Part shown: in pieces, positions 1 through 8,287 of the stretch
Position numbering within the stretch: position 1 is the first letter of the stretch
Layout of the letters: the number at the start of each line of letters is the position of its first letter
From: Planctomycetaceae bacterium
GTDB lineage: Bacteria; Planctomycetota; Planctomycetia; Planctomycetales; Planctomycetaceae
Reading direction: 5' to 3'
Assembly: GCA_020638955.1 (NCBI GenBank)
Contig: JACKHO010000002.1
Location: forward strand, 868,001 to 932,000
Length of the DNA stretch: 64,000 nt
The notes under the pieces: generated by a model
What the model saw: only the letters and a program-made list of their open reading frames with translations
Told to the model about the DNA's origin: nothing
The model's database searches: none
Made by a program: the position numbers and the translations under genes

Positions 1-195
1 AATGAGTTGCTCCCAGCCCTTAGATTTCAAGTCGTGGATTGCGTCACGAAATGCGCCAACCCCGGGGAGAATAAGTTTTTCGACTCCTGCCAGCTCTGTC
101 GGTGAGTGTCCCAGAACGGCCTCAACGCCGAGGCGTTCAAAGGCCTTCTGAACGCTTCTCAGGTTCCCCATGCCGTAGTCAATGATGCCAATCAT
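1..195 (-). CDS. hisH: Imidazole glycerol phosphate synthase glutaminase subunit HisH (partial, N-terminus only)
   Basis: Only the first 65 codons lie in the window; the gene continues past base 1. The N-terminus reads MIGIIDYGMGNLRSVQKAF, followed by a segment with LILPGVGAF. This is the classic start of the class I glutamine amidotransferase HisH, with the GxGN loop and the PGVGAF oxyanion strand. In the family, HisH releases ammonia from glutamine for HisF in the fifth step of histidine synthesis, in the cytoplasm. The catalytic Cys-His-Glu residues lie outside the window. The ATG at 195 is chosen because the match begins exactly there. A strong terminator of the next upstream gene lies 49 bases before it, so hisH probably has its own promoter in that short gap. 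Confidence 0.9.
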   Translation of the reverse strand, partial: MIGIIDYGMGNLRSVQKAFERLGVEAVLGHSPTELAGVEKLILPGVGAFRDAIHDLKSKGWEQLI

Positions 196-243
196 AACGC
201 ACAATCCTGGACACCGTCTGCGAGTTCACCCACGCCAGTACCC

Positions 244-288
244 TAAAAGAAAAAGGCCAGGTATCCTGACAACAAGGATACCCGGCCT
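244..288 (-). terminator. Rho-independent terminator of the 310-615 gene
   Basis: The arms 254-267 and 275-288 form a 14-bp stem with one mismatch and a 7-base loop. On the minus strand the stem is followed by a T-rich run (bases 254 down to 244). It lies just downstream of the small acidic protein gene and separates it from hisH. Confidence 0.85.
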
Positions 289-309
289 GAATTCAAACAA
301 GAAGAAACA

Positions 310-615
310 CTACATTTCTTCTTCAACGTCCTCATCTTCATCTGCAAATTCGTCGGACGCCAAATCCATCAGGCCGTCGGTCGGGCCATGATCGTAGCAG
401 TCGCCATCATGCCACAGAGGCACACCGGCAGCGTACCGGGCAGCCAGCATCCGAACCTTCTCTTCGGAACCTGGCTTGGCACCAGTTGAGTCCAGGGGAT
501 CAACTCCCAATGCAGCGAAATCCTCAATATCGAACTCGCCCTCAGCTTCATCGAAGCTGACTTCTGTCCCGATTGCGAGATCGAGGTCCGGATTCACGTC
601 AAAACTAAGATCCAT
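310..615 (-). CDS. Small acidic protein of unknown function
   Basis: A 101-residue, strongly acidic protein with Asp/Glu throughout and a tail ending EDEDVEEEM. I do not recognise a family. It has no signal peptide or membrane segment. The middle contains a more ordered stretch with GSEEKVRMLAARYAAG followed by VPLWHDGD, so a small folded core with acidic flanks is plausible. The start at 615 is supported by a GGGGAGAG Shine-Dalgarno sequence about 6 bases upstream. The gene stands alone: a strong terminator follows it and 400 bases without a gene precede it. Acidic tails of this kind often contact nucleic-acid-binding or basic proteins, but that is only a guess here. Confidence 0.65.
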   Translation of the reverse strand: MDLSFDVNPDLDLAIGTEVSFDEAEGEFDIEDFAALGVDPLDSTGAKPGSEEKVRMLAARYAAGVPLWHDGDCYDHGPTDGLMDLASDEFADEDEDVEEEM

Positions 616-1016
616 ACGTATTCTCTCCCCAGTGGTCTTTACCTGAGCCAGTCTATTCGTGCTTGGTAGGACAACGCACCTTTATCGACGTACCATCTCT
701 TACCACATGCATCAAAGTCCATTGAAACTTCCACCTCAGAAGAGGCTCTTGACGATCAGTTTTTCTCAATCAAGGTTGCCAGCCGAATCCGTTCGGAGCG
801 AGAAAGCCGTAGTAACTGACAAAAGGTGGAAGACAAGCGGTAACGAGTGACTAACTTCACTGAGGAAGATTTTCGTCGCAAGCGACCGAATGTCAACAAA
901 AAAATGCCAGCTCCAGCAACTTTCGGCCTGAGTCTGGTAGACACCCCGCACTCCCCGCCTGTTCGCGGGATTTTATCGGCCCGTCATCTTCCCAAATTTC
1001 CCAGAAATCCACGGCA
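616..1016. other. Intergenic stretch, no gene recognised
   Basis: Short open frames on both strands show no family-like sequence. It must hold the promoter of the 310-615 gene, but no convincing -35/-10 pair was found. A short GC-rich inverted repeat near 951-972 (CCCGC/GCGGG arms) lies downstream of the metallopeptidase-like gene and could help end its transcript. Confidence 0.4.
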
Positions 1017-1619
1017 TCAGGCCGTTTTTGAGTCTTTAACGGGAATCAGTTTGGGGATGGGAATTTGCATTCCCATAATTGCACCGTGCGACTGCGACAG
1101 AGAAGTAAAGTCGACCTCAAGAAATCGATACAGCTCGGGCGGGGGATTCATTGCGAGGTATTCCCGGGCGTAAATCTCCATTTGCAGGTCGTACTCTTTC
1201 TGACTGTGCGAATGGACGTGGTAGCGACCACCAAATCGCCGAATGTCACCATCGAACTCACCGCTGATGTGATACAGCTCGTGTAAAATAGTGACAAACT
1301 TCTCTTTGAACGACTGATTCAGAAACCGGGGAAGCACAAACGTGAGTATGTAGAGCATTTCCCGACCACCCACATACACCCGCTGCACCGTGTACCGAGT
1401 CTGATTTCTCACGCCAAACAGCGATCCATTTTCAAAACGCAGCGGGGTGAGCTTTGCCTGCAGGCCATGCAGAGCCTTCGTGCGGGCCTGAGAGAAGCAG
1501 ACAGCGACACGGGCCATGTCAATATGCTGAAATGCTTCATGCCGAGTCGTAATGTCGTCGCAAAGTCGCAGCATTTGACTCGAAAAATCGAATCCTGCAT
1601 TGCCACGCCGACGTGCCAT
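1017..1619 (-). CDS. Putative phage-type metallopeptidase (HExxH protein)
   Basis: A 200-residue protein with the zinc-protease motif HELYH inside ILHELYHISGEFDGDIRRF, and further His residues in the following GRYHVHSHS segment that could complete a metal site. The layout (N-terminal DNA-binding-like half, HELYH near residue 115, His-rich loop after it) resembles the family called putative phage metallopeptidase. The substrate is unknown. There is no signal peptide, so it should act in the cytoplasm. The frame is open much further upstream, over rplQ; the ATG at 1619 is chosen because upstream residues lose all protein character and a terminator lies between. It follows the rpoA-rplQ operon but is separated from rplQ by that terminator. 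Confidence 0.65.
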   Translation of the reverse strand: MARRRGNAGFDFSSQMLRLCDDITTRHEAFQHIDMARVAVCFSQARTKALHGLQAKLTPLRFENGSLFGVRNQTRYTVQRVYVGGREMLYILTFVLPRFLNQSFKEKFVTILHELYHISGEFDGDIRRFGGRYHVHSHSQKEYDLQMEIYAREYLAMNPPPELYRFLEVDFTSLSQSHGAIMGMQIPIPKLIPVKDSKTA

Positions 1620-1639
1620 GGGAGTTTCCTTTCTCCACG

Positions 1640-1666
1640 AAAAAAGCCAGAGGTATCCCCCTGGCT
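1640..1666 (-). terminator. Rho-independent terminator after rplQ
   Basis: The arms 1645-1653 and 1658-1666 pair with one mismatch and a short loop. On the minus strand a run of Ts follows (1645 down to 1640). The position fits the end of the rpmJ-rpsM-rpsK-rpoA-rplQ operon. Confidence 0.75.
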
Positions 1667-1752
1667 CTTCAGCGTTACCCGACAGCCGCGAATTCCATCG
1701 CAGCAGTCTTCCGGGCACTCCAGTATGCAATTTTGACAAAAAGTCGTAAAGA

Positions 1753-2442
1753 CTACTCTTCGTCGCCTGCGGCAGTCGCTTCTGAACCCGTCGTTTCTGC
1801 TGCTTCAGCACTTGGTTCTGGAGCGTCCTTGACGGCCTCCTCTTCAGGGGCTGCAACTGGGGCCGGTGAATCGACAACAGCGGGGGCCACACGAGCAGCA
1901 CCACGTTTGACACGATCGCGCTCGTTTCCGACGAATTCGATGATCGCCTGAACACCAGCATCACCCAAGCGTGGCTTAGCCAGCTTGATGATTCGGGTGT
2001 AACCACCATCACGTTCCAGGAAACGTGGTCCGAGTTGAGCAAACAGAATGCTCACAGCTTCTTTGTCTCGCAAAGCAGAGAACGCGCGGCGACGCATGGC
2101 CACTGCTGGAGCAATTGCAGCAGACCACTTCTGCCACTGATCCGACGACCGCCATGCCTTCCAGCCTTCAGAGTTCTTCGCCTCTGCGGTGGCAAACTCT
2201 TTCGCGGCCTCTTCGTGCTTCACAGCCTTCCGGGCCAAAGTAACCAGCTTTTCCACGATGGGACGCAGTTCCTTGGCTTTTGCAACAGTTGTCACAATAC
2301 GGCCAGAAACCTTGGCGCTGCCTTCCTTCGGCTCTTCCTCAATGCGGAGAGTCTTAATCAGACTCGCAGCCATGTTGCGAAACATCGCTTTACGATGACT
2401 ACCATTCCGACCGAGCGTACGGCCTTTAACTCTATGACGCAT
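1753..2442 (-). CDS. rplQ: 50S ribosomal protein L17, long form
   Basis: The start MRHRVKGRTLGRNGSHRKAM, followed by FRNMAASLIKTLRI, is diagnostic of bacterial L17, which sits near the peptide exit tunnel of the large subunit. The protein is 229 residues, against about 120-130 in most bacteria. The extra length comes from an insertion at about residues 76-115 (rich in Lys, Ala and Trp, with WKAWRSSDQWQKW) and an Ala/Glu-rich tail from about residue 172. The conserved end of the core (GGYTRIIKL, AIIEF) is present between them. It is the last ribosomal gene of the operon, 60 bases behind rpoA, and is followed by a terminator. The extensions probably lie on the ribosome surface. Confidence 0.95.
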   Translation of the reverse strand: MRHRVKGRTLGRNGSHRKAMFRNMAASLIKTLRIEEEPKEGSAKVSGRIVTTVAKAKELRPIVEKLVTLARKAVKHEEAAKEFATAEAKNSEGWKAWRSSDQWQKWSAAIAPAVAMRRRAFSALRDKEAVSILFAQLGPRFLERDGGYTRIIKLAKPRLGDAGVQAIIEFVGNERDRVKRGAARVAPAVVDSPAPVAAPEEEAVKDAPEPSAEAAETTGSEATAAGDEE

Positions 2443-2502
2443 GACTTTGACTCACCTTCAAATCCCGCCAACCGGGACGTTTTTTCAATTTGACCGACAG
2501 CC

Positions 2503-3519
2503 TTAGAATCCTGCGCTGGAACGGCTTGGCAGCCGCATACCCAACCGCAACCCGAGGCTTCCCAAGGCATCACGAACTTCGACCAAAGTGGTTTCACCGA
2601 AGTTTCGCACTTGTAACAGTTGATCTTCCGTGCGGGTCACCAAATCGCGAACGCTGTTGATTCCTTCCGATTCCAGGCAGTTCGTTGCCCGAACCGACAG
2701 GTTCAATTCAGCGAGGCTCTGGTTGAGCTTCTCTTCCAGTTCCAAATCGATGGGAGAGTAACCCGTTGCTTCCAGCATTCCCTTGAGTCCCGCTTCAGGC
2801 GGCAACTCGGGACCAGGCTCCTGGTAGTTGATGAACGGATTGAGGTGCTTCCGCAGAATCTTGGAAGCCTCAACGAGTGCCATTTCTGGCTTAATCGTAC
2901 CGTTCGTCCAGATTTCCAAAGTCAGCTTGTCGTAGTTCGTACGCTGACCGACACGGGTGTCTTCCACGCGGTAACGAACTCGTGTCACTGGCGAAAAGGC
3001 TGCATCGAGGGGAATGACGCCCAACTCAGGCAGTTTCTCGTGTGTTTCGACCGCTGGCAGGTAACCTCGACCATTTTCAACGGTCAGTTCCATGCTCAGC
3101 GGAACGTCATCGGTCATCGTGGCGATGATCAAATCTTTGTTGATCACATCGACCTGATCGTCGGTAATGACGTCAGCACCGGTAACGACACCACGCTGGT
3201 GACGCTCAATCCGCAGAACTTTGTTCGTTGCGGCATAATTCTTCACGACCAGCGACTTCAGGTTCAGGCAGATGTCGGTGACATCTTCCACGACACCAGG
3301 AATCGTGGTGAATTCATGCTGAATACCAGCGACCTTCACGCGAGTCACTGCTGCGCCTTCGAGGCTCGATAGCAGAATGCGACGCAAACTGTTCGCAATG
3401 GTGTGACCGAATCCGCGCTCAAACGGCTCGGCTACAAATGCTCCGTAAGTTCCCGAAGCCGTTCCCTGTTCAAGAGATACACGGCTAGGAAGCTCCAAAT
3501 TCCTCCAACGGATACGCAC
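2503..3519 (-). CDS. rpoA: DNA-directed RNA polymerase subunit alpha
   Basis: The protein is 338 residues with the usual two domains. The N-terminal dimerisation/assembly domain covers about residues 1-230 (GFGHTIANSLRRILLSSL is the signature). The C-terminal DNA- and activator-binding domain has SVRATNCLESEGINSVRDL and the helix-hairpin-helix RNFGETTLVEVRDAL. The GTG at 3519 is chosen because it is preceded by GGGGGAA at 6 bases and gives the start MRIRWRNLELP. A TTG at 3534 would instead place that Shine-Dalgarno sequence inside the gene. It lies between rpsK and rplQ. In many bacteria rpsD sits between rpsK and rpoA; here only 151 non-coding bases do. Confidence 0.96.
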   Translation of the reverse strand: MRIRWRNLELPSRVSLEQGTASGTYGAFVAEPFERGFGHTIANSLRRILLSSLEGAAVTRVKVAGIQHEFTTIPGVVEDVTDICLNLKSLVVKNYAATNKVLRIERHQRGVVTGADVITDDQVDVINKDLIIATMTDDVPLSMELTVENGRGYLPAVETHEKLPELGVIPLDAAFSPVTRVRYRVEDTRVGQRTNYDKLTLEIWTNGTIKPEMALVEASKILRKHLNPFINYQEPGPELPPEAGLKGMLEATGYSPIDLELEEKLNQSLAELNLSVRATNCLESEGINSVRDLVTRTEDQLLQVRNFGETTLVEVRDALGSLGLRLGMRLPSRSSAGF

Positions 3520-3670
3520 TTTGCATTCCCCCAATTTACTTCAACACAAAGGAATTTGAACAACTCTGAAAACGCGAATCAGCAGCGTATTCAAATGGCA
3601 CCAATCGTGCCGGAACCATATTCAAACACCGCCACAAAAGCCAGCGACGGCCAAACATCAGACAAGCAGA

Positions 3671-4060
3671 TTAGACGCGGCGGCGCTTCCGTGGACGGCA
3701 GCCGTTGTGTGGTAGTGGGGTGACGTCTTCGATCAATTTGATCGACATTCCACCACCTTGCAGGCCGGTAATGGCACTCTCACGTCCTGAACCAGGTCCT
3801 TTGACCCGCACGTCCATTTCGCGAACCCCAAACTTACGAGCACGGTCAGCACAGGTTTCCGCAGCACGCTGAGCGGCAAACGGAGTACTCTTACGCGATC
3901 CCTTGAATCCGACGGTCCCGGCCGATGCCCAACACAGGACGTCACCATTCACATCAGTGATGGTCACATGAGTGTTGTTGAACGTTGACTTGATGTGCGC
4001 AATGGCACGGGTCACGTTACGACGAATTCGCTTCTTTCCACCTTGCTTGGCCTTAGCCAC
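3671..4060 (-). CDS. rpsK: 30S ribosomal protein S11
   Basis: The 129-residue product contains AHIKSTFNNTHVTITDVNGD, the GFKGSRKSTPFAAQ block and the C-terminal DVTPLPHNGCRPRKRRRV. These are hallmarks of S11, which helps form the platform of the small subunit and the mRNA exit. Length is normal. It lies in the order rpsM-rpsK-rpoA and is read with them. The ATG at 4060 gives MAKAKQGGKKRIRRN, a basic N-terminus usual for the family. Confidence 0.96.
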   Translation of the reverse strand: MAKAKQGGKKRIRRNVTRAIAHIKSTFNNTHVTITDVNGDVLCWASAGTVGFKGSRKSTPFAAQRAAETCADRARKFGVREMDVRVKGPGSGRESAITGLQGGGMSIKLIEDVTPLPHNGCRPRKRRRV

Positions 4061-4144
4061 AGGGATTCTCCCAAATCATTGACTTCAAATAGCGCACAAT
4101 CGGCGACGAACCACACTTCCCAAAATACAAGGAAATGTTCCGGC

Positions 4145-4531
4145 CTAGTGACGCATGTCCTTCACGCCCTTCTTACCAGCGACCGTCTTACGGGCGCCTT
4201 TACGGGTACGAGCGTTTGTTTGTGTTCGTTGACCACGCACGGGCAAACCCCGACCATGGCGAACGCCGCGATAGCAGCGAATGCTCTTCAGGCGGCTGAT
4301 GTTTTCTGCAGTCTGGCGACGCAACTGTCCTTCAACGGTGTAAGTACCGTCGAGCAAACCGTTAATGCGCTGAATGTCGTCGTCCGACAAGTCGCGTGCA
4401 CGACGATTCAACGGCAGACCCAAAGTGCGGCACACTTCCACTGCCTTCACCTGCCCCAAACCGTGCAGATACTGAAGGGAAATGTACGTTGGCTTGTCAT
4501 TAGGGATGTCAACACCCAGTACGCGGGGCAT
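4145..4531 (-). CDS. rpsM: 30S ribosomal protein S13
   Basis: The 128-residue product starts MPRVLGVDIPNDKPTYISL and ends with the basic C-terminal tail containing RHGRGLPVRGQRTQTNARTR, as in all S13 proteins. S13 sits in the head of the small subunit and contacts the P-site tRNA and the large subunit. The ATG at 4531 is preceded by GGAG at a good distance; a TTG four codons earlier is open but would swallow that site. It is followed by rpsK after 84 bases and preceded by rpmJ. Confidence 0.96.
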   Translation of the reverse strand: MPRVLGVDIPNDKPTYISLQYLHGLGQVKAVEVCRTLGLPLNRRARDLSDDDIQRINGLLDGTYTVEGQLRRQTAENISRLKSIRCYRGVRHGRGLPVRGQRTQTNARTRKGARKTVAGKKGVKDMRH

Positions 4532-4601
4532 GAACGACTCCAAACTTCTTCGTCAGGCCAAGTGGCCAGGAAACTCCAAAAACACAAACTCCGCAGCCAA
4601 A

Positions 4602-4718
4602 CTATCCTTGGCGCTGTTTGTGACGGGGATTAGCAGAACAGATAATGTAGATCCGCCCTTTGCGGCGCACCTGCTTGCAGTGCTCGCAGATCTGCTTAAC
4701 GCTTGAACGAACCTTCAT
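4602..4718 (-). CDS. rpmJ: 50S ribosomal protein L36
   Basis: A 38-codon gene, short enough to be missed by length-filtered gene finding. The product starts MKVRSSVKQICEHCKQVRRK and ends NPRHKQRQG. Cys11, Cys14, Cys27 and His33 make the C-x2-C-x12-C-x5-H zinc site of the zinc-binding form of L36. It is the first gene of the rpmJ-rpsM-rpsK-rpoA-rplQ operon, as in many bacteria. The start at 4718 is preceded by a GCGGAA sequence. Confidence 0.95.
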   Translation of the reverse strand: MKVRSSVKQICEHCKQVRRKGRIYIICSANPRHKQRQG

Positions 4719-5038
4719 TTCCGCACTCTGTGTGTTGTTTTTGCAATTATTGAAACGCCAAAAGACCAAGCAAAACACAATGTCTCACGGTCTGCAAAAA
4801 TGGCGCAGAAAAATTCGAGTCGGGGATTGTAGCCCGGCGAGTCACCAATTCGCAAGTGCTCGGCAATTGAATTTTCCGTAGCAAGTCCACTTCCCGGAGA
4901 ATCTCACAACCCTCTGGTAGAAAATCAGTTAGACTGCGGCCATGATACATGGTCTCTCCCCCGACCGGGAGTACCGGGTACCAACATTTCGGCTCCCCGC
5001 ACCCAGTTTTTTCCTCGCCGCAACCAAAACATCACAAA
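4719..5038. other. Divergent intergenic region (rpmJ operon / ceramidase-like gene)
   Basis: This stretch separates two divergent transcripts and must carry both promoters. On the minus strand a TTGCTT hexamer and a TAATTG hexamer 18 bases apart lie roughly 20-55 bases before rpmJ and could be its promoter; the match is weak. No gene was found. The open frame from 4949 is an in-frame extension of the downstream gene with no protein character. Confidence 0.35.
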
Positions 5039-6439
5039 ATGATCAGAATTATTTCGGCAATCATCACATTTCTGTGGCTGTTCTCGGTGACGGGTCAAAT
5101 CAGGGCTGAATGGAAAGCCGGCACCGGCAAAGCCAGCATCACACCCGCGACTCCCATGCCCATGGCAGGCTATGCGAGTCGCGGCGGCAAGCACGCTGAA
5201 GGAAAACTCACCGAACTCTGGGCCAAGGCCTGTCTGCTCGAAGACGAAAGTGGACATCGCGCTTTGCTCATTACCTTGGACCTCGTTGGTATCGATCGAA
5301 AACTAGGTGCCGACATTGTCGAGCAGTTGGGCGCGGAATTTGATTTGAAAAGAGAGGAAATTGCTCTCAACACCTCGCACACGCATACTGGCCCGGTTGT
5401 GCAGGGGAACCTGCGCCCCATGCACGAGGAACTCCTCGCCCCTGAGGACAAAAAGCTGGTCTCCGAGTACGCAACGCTCCTCAAGCAGCAAATCGTTGCT
5501 GCAACCAAAATGGCGGCGTTGAATCTTGCCCCGGCAACTATTGAATGGGGCTCTGGCACAGCCTCCTTTGCGGCTAACCGGCGTAACAACCCCGAACAGG
5601 AAGTCCCGCAGCGACGAATCGATGGAACACTGATCGGCCCCGTCGATCACTCAGTTCCCGTCCTCCACATCTCACAAAACGACAAAACCACGGCCCTCAT
5701 TTTCGGTTACGCCTGCCACAACACCACCTTGTCGAGCTTCGAATGGTCCGGTGATTACGCCGGGTTCGCTCAGGAATACATTGAATCCCAAATCCCTGGC
5801 TGCCTCGCCATGTATTGGGCAGGCTGCGGGGCCGATCAGAACCCCCTGCCGCGCCGCGAGGTCCAATTCGCCCGTCAGTACGGAGCCGAACTGGGTGATG
5901 CCGTCATCAAGGTACTCAATGGAAAACTGAGGTCGCTCCCCTCAACACTGACGACGAACTACCACGAAATCGATCTGAAATTCGACACACTCCCCAGCAC
6001 CGACACTCTCACGAGCGACGCTGAGTCGTCCAACGTGTATGTCGCCTCACGAGCCAAAACACTGCTCAAGCAGGTCCAAGCTGGTCAGCCACTCTCCCCG
6101 ACCTACCCCTACCCGGTTGCCGTCTGGAAACTGGGAAACGAAGTCACCTGGGTCTTCCTGGGAGGGGAAGTGGTCGTGGACTTCTCACTCCGTCTCAAGC
6201 AAGACCTCGCCGCCGAAGAGAATAGTGACACCCATATCTGGGTTGCCGGCTACTCGAATGACGTCATGGCTTACATCCCGTCGCGCCGCGTCCTGTCCGA
6301 AGGAGGATACGAAGGCGGCGGAGCCATGGTCTATTACGGCCTTCCTGCTCCCTGGCACCCCGATGTGGAAGAGGACATTGCATCTGAGGTCGGTCGACAA
6401 CTGAAGCAGCACGCCGCCGAAACGTCCTCCGCACGTTGA
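5039..6439 (+). CDS. Exported neutral/alkaline ceramidase-like protein
   Basis: A 466-residue protein with a signal peptide (about residues 1-23, hydrophobic core IISAIITFLWLFSVTG). The mature start carries GTGKASITPATPMPMAGY, typical of the N-terminal domain of neutral ceramidases. The motif NTSHTHTGP at about 111-119 matches the metal-binding segment of that family, and a later GYACHNTTLS segment is also conserved. Neutral ceramidases cleave the amide bond of ceramides. Planctomycetes have many family members and their real substrates are mostly unknown. The start at 5039 is chosen because it places the signal peptide at the N-terminus; an ATG at 4949 adds 30 residues without protein character. 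It appears to be a single gene. Confidence 0.8.
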   Translation: MIRIISAIITFLWLFSVTGQIRAEWKAGTGKASITPATPMPMAGYASRGGKHAEGKLTELWAKACLLEDESGHRALLITLDLVGIDRKLGADIVEQLGAEFDLKREEIALNTSHTHTGPVVQGNLRPMHEELLAPEDKKLVSEYATLLKQQIVAATKMAALNLAPATIEWGSGTASFAANRRNNPEQEVPQRRIDGTLIGPVDHSVPVLHISQNDKTTALIFGYACHNTTLSSFEWSGDYAGFAQEYIESQIPGCLAMYWAGCGADQNPLPRREVQFARQYGAELGDAVIKVLNGKLRSLPSTLTTNYHEIDLKFDTLPSTDTLTSDAESSNVYVASRAKTLLKQVQAGQPLSPTYPYPVAVWKLGNEVTWVFLGGEVVVDFSLRLKQDLAAEENSDTHIWVAGYSNDVMAYIPSRRVLSEGGYEGGGAMVYYGLPAPWHPDVEEDIASEVGRQLKQHAAETSSAR

Positions 6440-6568
6440 ATCCCTATCTGGAAACGCCAAATCACATTTCCAAATGCAGGCAGCAGGGAATTGTCGTCTG
6501 TCTCAAATTCCCCTCTCCGCTTAGAATACAATTCCTAATAACCAGTTCTGTCCAGCTTTCCTCCACAT

Positions 6569-7135
6569 ATGAGCGACTCACTCCGAGGCAAGTTCCTCAT
6601 CGCAGTCCCGAAAATGAAGGACGCCAACTTCTTCAAGTCGGTCGTGCTCATGGTGGAGCACGGGCCCGATGGCGCAATGGGTCTGGTCGTAAATCACCCC
6701 TCATCAACAACCGTGGCCCGAGCACTCAAAGGGCACTTCGATCTTCCTGAGAACAATGACTACGTGTACACCGGCGGCCCCGTCGAACCAGCCGCCCTGT
6801 TCATGATTCACGACTCACAAGAACTCGACCCCACCGAAAATCCCGTCGTCGACGGACTCTTCATGGGGAGCAGCGCCGCAATTTTCGAAGAGGTCATCCG
6901 TTCCACCATCGATGAAAAACGCGACATTCGCTTCCGCATTTTCAGCGGATGTTCTGGCTGGGGCCCGAATCAACTGGAAGGAGAAATGGAACGTGGCGAC
7001 TGGCTGACGGTCGACGCACAGTCCGCTCTCATTTTCGCCCCAGACGCCTATTCAGTTTGGGATTCGGCTTATCAATCAGCCCAGGCCGCCCACCGCCTAC
7101 TCGACTTGGATTGTCAGCATCCCGACTGGAATTAA
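6569..7135 (+). CDS. YqgE/AlgH family protein (UPF0301)
   Basis: A 188-residue protein, the normal length of the family. The start has GKFLIAVPKMKDANFFKSVV, followed by EHGPDGAMGLVVNHPS, then YTGGPV and FSGCSGWGPNQLEGEM, all conserved blocks of the YqgE/AlgH fold. The biochemical role of this family is not settled; alginate regulation was proposed in Pseudomonas. No signal peptide is visible, so it should be cytoplasmic. It lies 129 bases behind the ceramidase-like gene and faces the next gene end to end. Confidence 0.9.
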   Translation: MSDSLRGKFLIAVPKMKDANFFKSVVLMVEHGPDGAMGLVVNHPSSTTVARALKGHFDLPENNDYVYTGGPVEPAALFMIHDSQELDPTENPVVDGLFMGSSAAIFEEVIRSTIDEKRDIRFRIFSGCSGWGPNQLEGEMERGDWLTVDAQSALIFAPDAYSVWDSAYQSAQAAHRLLDLDCQHPDWN

Positions 7136-7173
7136 CGTGTGAGACCTGCTGCTGTCTCGCCGCTGCTGCGGCC

Positions 7174-7839
7174 TTACTCTCCAGCCTGGCTTGTCAGAGA
7201 TTGCAGCAACGTTTCAATTTCCGCTTCGTTCCAACTGTCATCGTCAATTCGAAGCGATATGAGCACCTCTCCGCTCTTCCCATCGAAGACCCCCTCAATA
7301 ATGTGGTAACGATGGTCGCGACGAGTCCGGTCTTCACCAATTTGAAACAGAAACGGCACTTCCTGACCACGAATGTCGTACGTCTTCTGCGTCGTCAGGG
7401 AATCATCAATAACAAGCTCCGAACCGCCGCCCCCTTTTTCGAGGAGCGTCTTCCGGATGTGCTGGCGAACATCTTCCTCCGCCCGAAACCGACTCTGCAC
7501 CTCGACAATTGAAAGCACTCCGTCACCGGTAAGTAACTCGTAGTAGGCCCCACGCACCCGCATGGTGAAGGCGACATTCCAGGTAATCGTTCCTTTGGGG
7601 ACGAACGAATTCTTGGGGATGTCGATATCCACAATATCCAGAGTCAGCGGATCAACCAACTCATCGTCATCATTGAGTTGCGGACGAAACCACCAGGCCC
7701 CACCGCCACAAACGCAGCACCCCAACAACACGAACGCCAACATAAATCCAGCCAACACCGCCACAGCAGGATGCGGTCGCTCGTTCTTGTCATCGGGCGG
7801 TTTGAAGCCTTTGTCGGCAGATACAGTCTTATCGGTCAT
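7174..7839 (-). CDS. Membrane-anchored protein of unknown function
   Basis: A 221-residue protein with a short charged cytoplasmic start, one membrane helix at about residues 24-46 (AVAVLAGFMLAFVLLGCCVC) and an exported remainder of about 170 residues without a recognised domain. The exported part is rich in beta-strand-like segments. The Cys pairs at the membrane border (CCVCGGG) could be lipidated or disulfide bonded, but the motif is not a clean lipobox because the segment is too far from the N-terminus. The start at 7839 is an ATG, and the protein is convergent with YqgE/AlgH. Function unknown. Confidence 0.7.
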   Translation of the reverse strand: MTDKTVSADKGFKPPDDKNERPHPAVAVLAGFMLAFVLLGCCVCGGGAWWFRPQLNDDDELVDPLTLDIVDIDIPKNSFVPKGTITWNVAFTMRVRGAYYELLTGDGVLSIVEVQSRFRAEEDVRQHIRKTLLEKGGGGSELVIDDSLTTQKTYDIRGQEVPFLFQIGEDRTRRDHRYHIIEGVFDGKSGEVLISLRIDDDSWNEAEIETLLQSLTSQAGE

Positions 7840-8287
7840 TCTTTAACGCTATCTTCCGTGGACATAGCAGGCATTTCGGCACATCCCGTCATTGACGCAC
7901 ACCATCATCAAGACAGTGAAAACTCCGCCGTTAAGGGATGGCATAACCTCGTATTTCCCGAGCCTGTAGCCCCTCGATTGAACTACGTCACGCCGATTGG
8001 AAATTCCGTGCCTTGTGCGACGTCATCATAGGACGGGACAGCACGCACCGACAACGCCAACCCTCAGCAGCTCTGACACTTCCCCTGCCAACCTGTTCAT
8101 TACTACTATCTAAAGTCGAGCAAGCTGTTTCAGAAATCAACTCGGCGAGTTGATTTCGGACAGCAATAGCTGAGTTCGGGCAAGGTGCTGGGGCAAAGCG
8201 AACAACGCTCGACCGGAGGTTGACTTTTGTGGTCACCGAATCGATTTGAGAAAAAGTTGTCACCCTCAGTATCTAGAGAGATTCATC
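7840..8287. other. Intergenic stretch with a perfect palindrome at 8134-8156
   Basis: No gene is supported here. The only clear structure is a perfect 10-bp inverted repeat (8134-8143 and 8147-8156) with a 3-base spacer. It lies about 130 bases before the membrane protein gene and could be an operator for a dimeric regulator or a hairpin. The promoters of the two divergent neighbours must lie in this stretch. Confidence 0.4.

Noticed and set aside
1620..2042. Upstream extension of the metallopeptidase-like frame over rplQ
   Set aside because: It is antiparallel-free but overlaps rplQ on the same strand in another frame, has no protein character, and a terminator lies within it. The ATG at 1619 is used.
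7988..8263. Minus-strand frame of 91 codons in the gap before the small membrane protein
   Set aside because: No protein-like composition and it spans a palindrome; left as intergenic.
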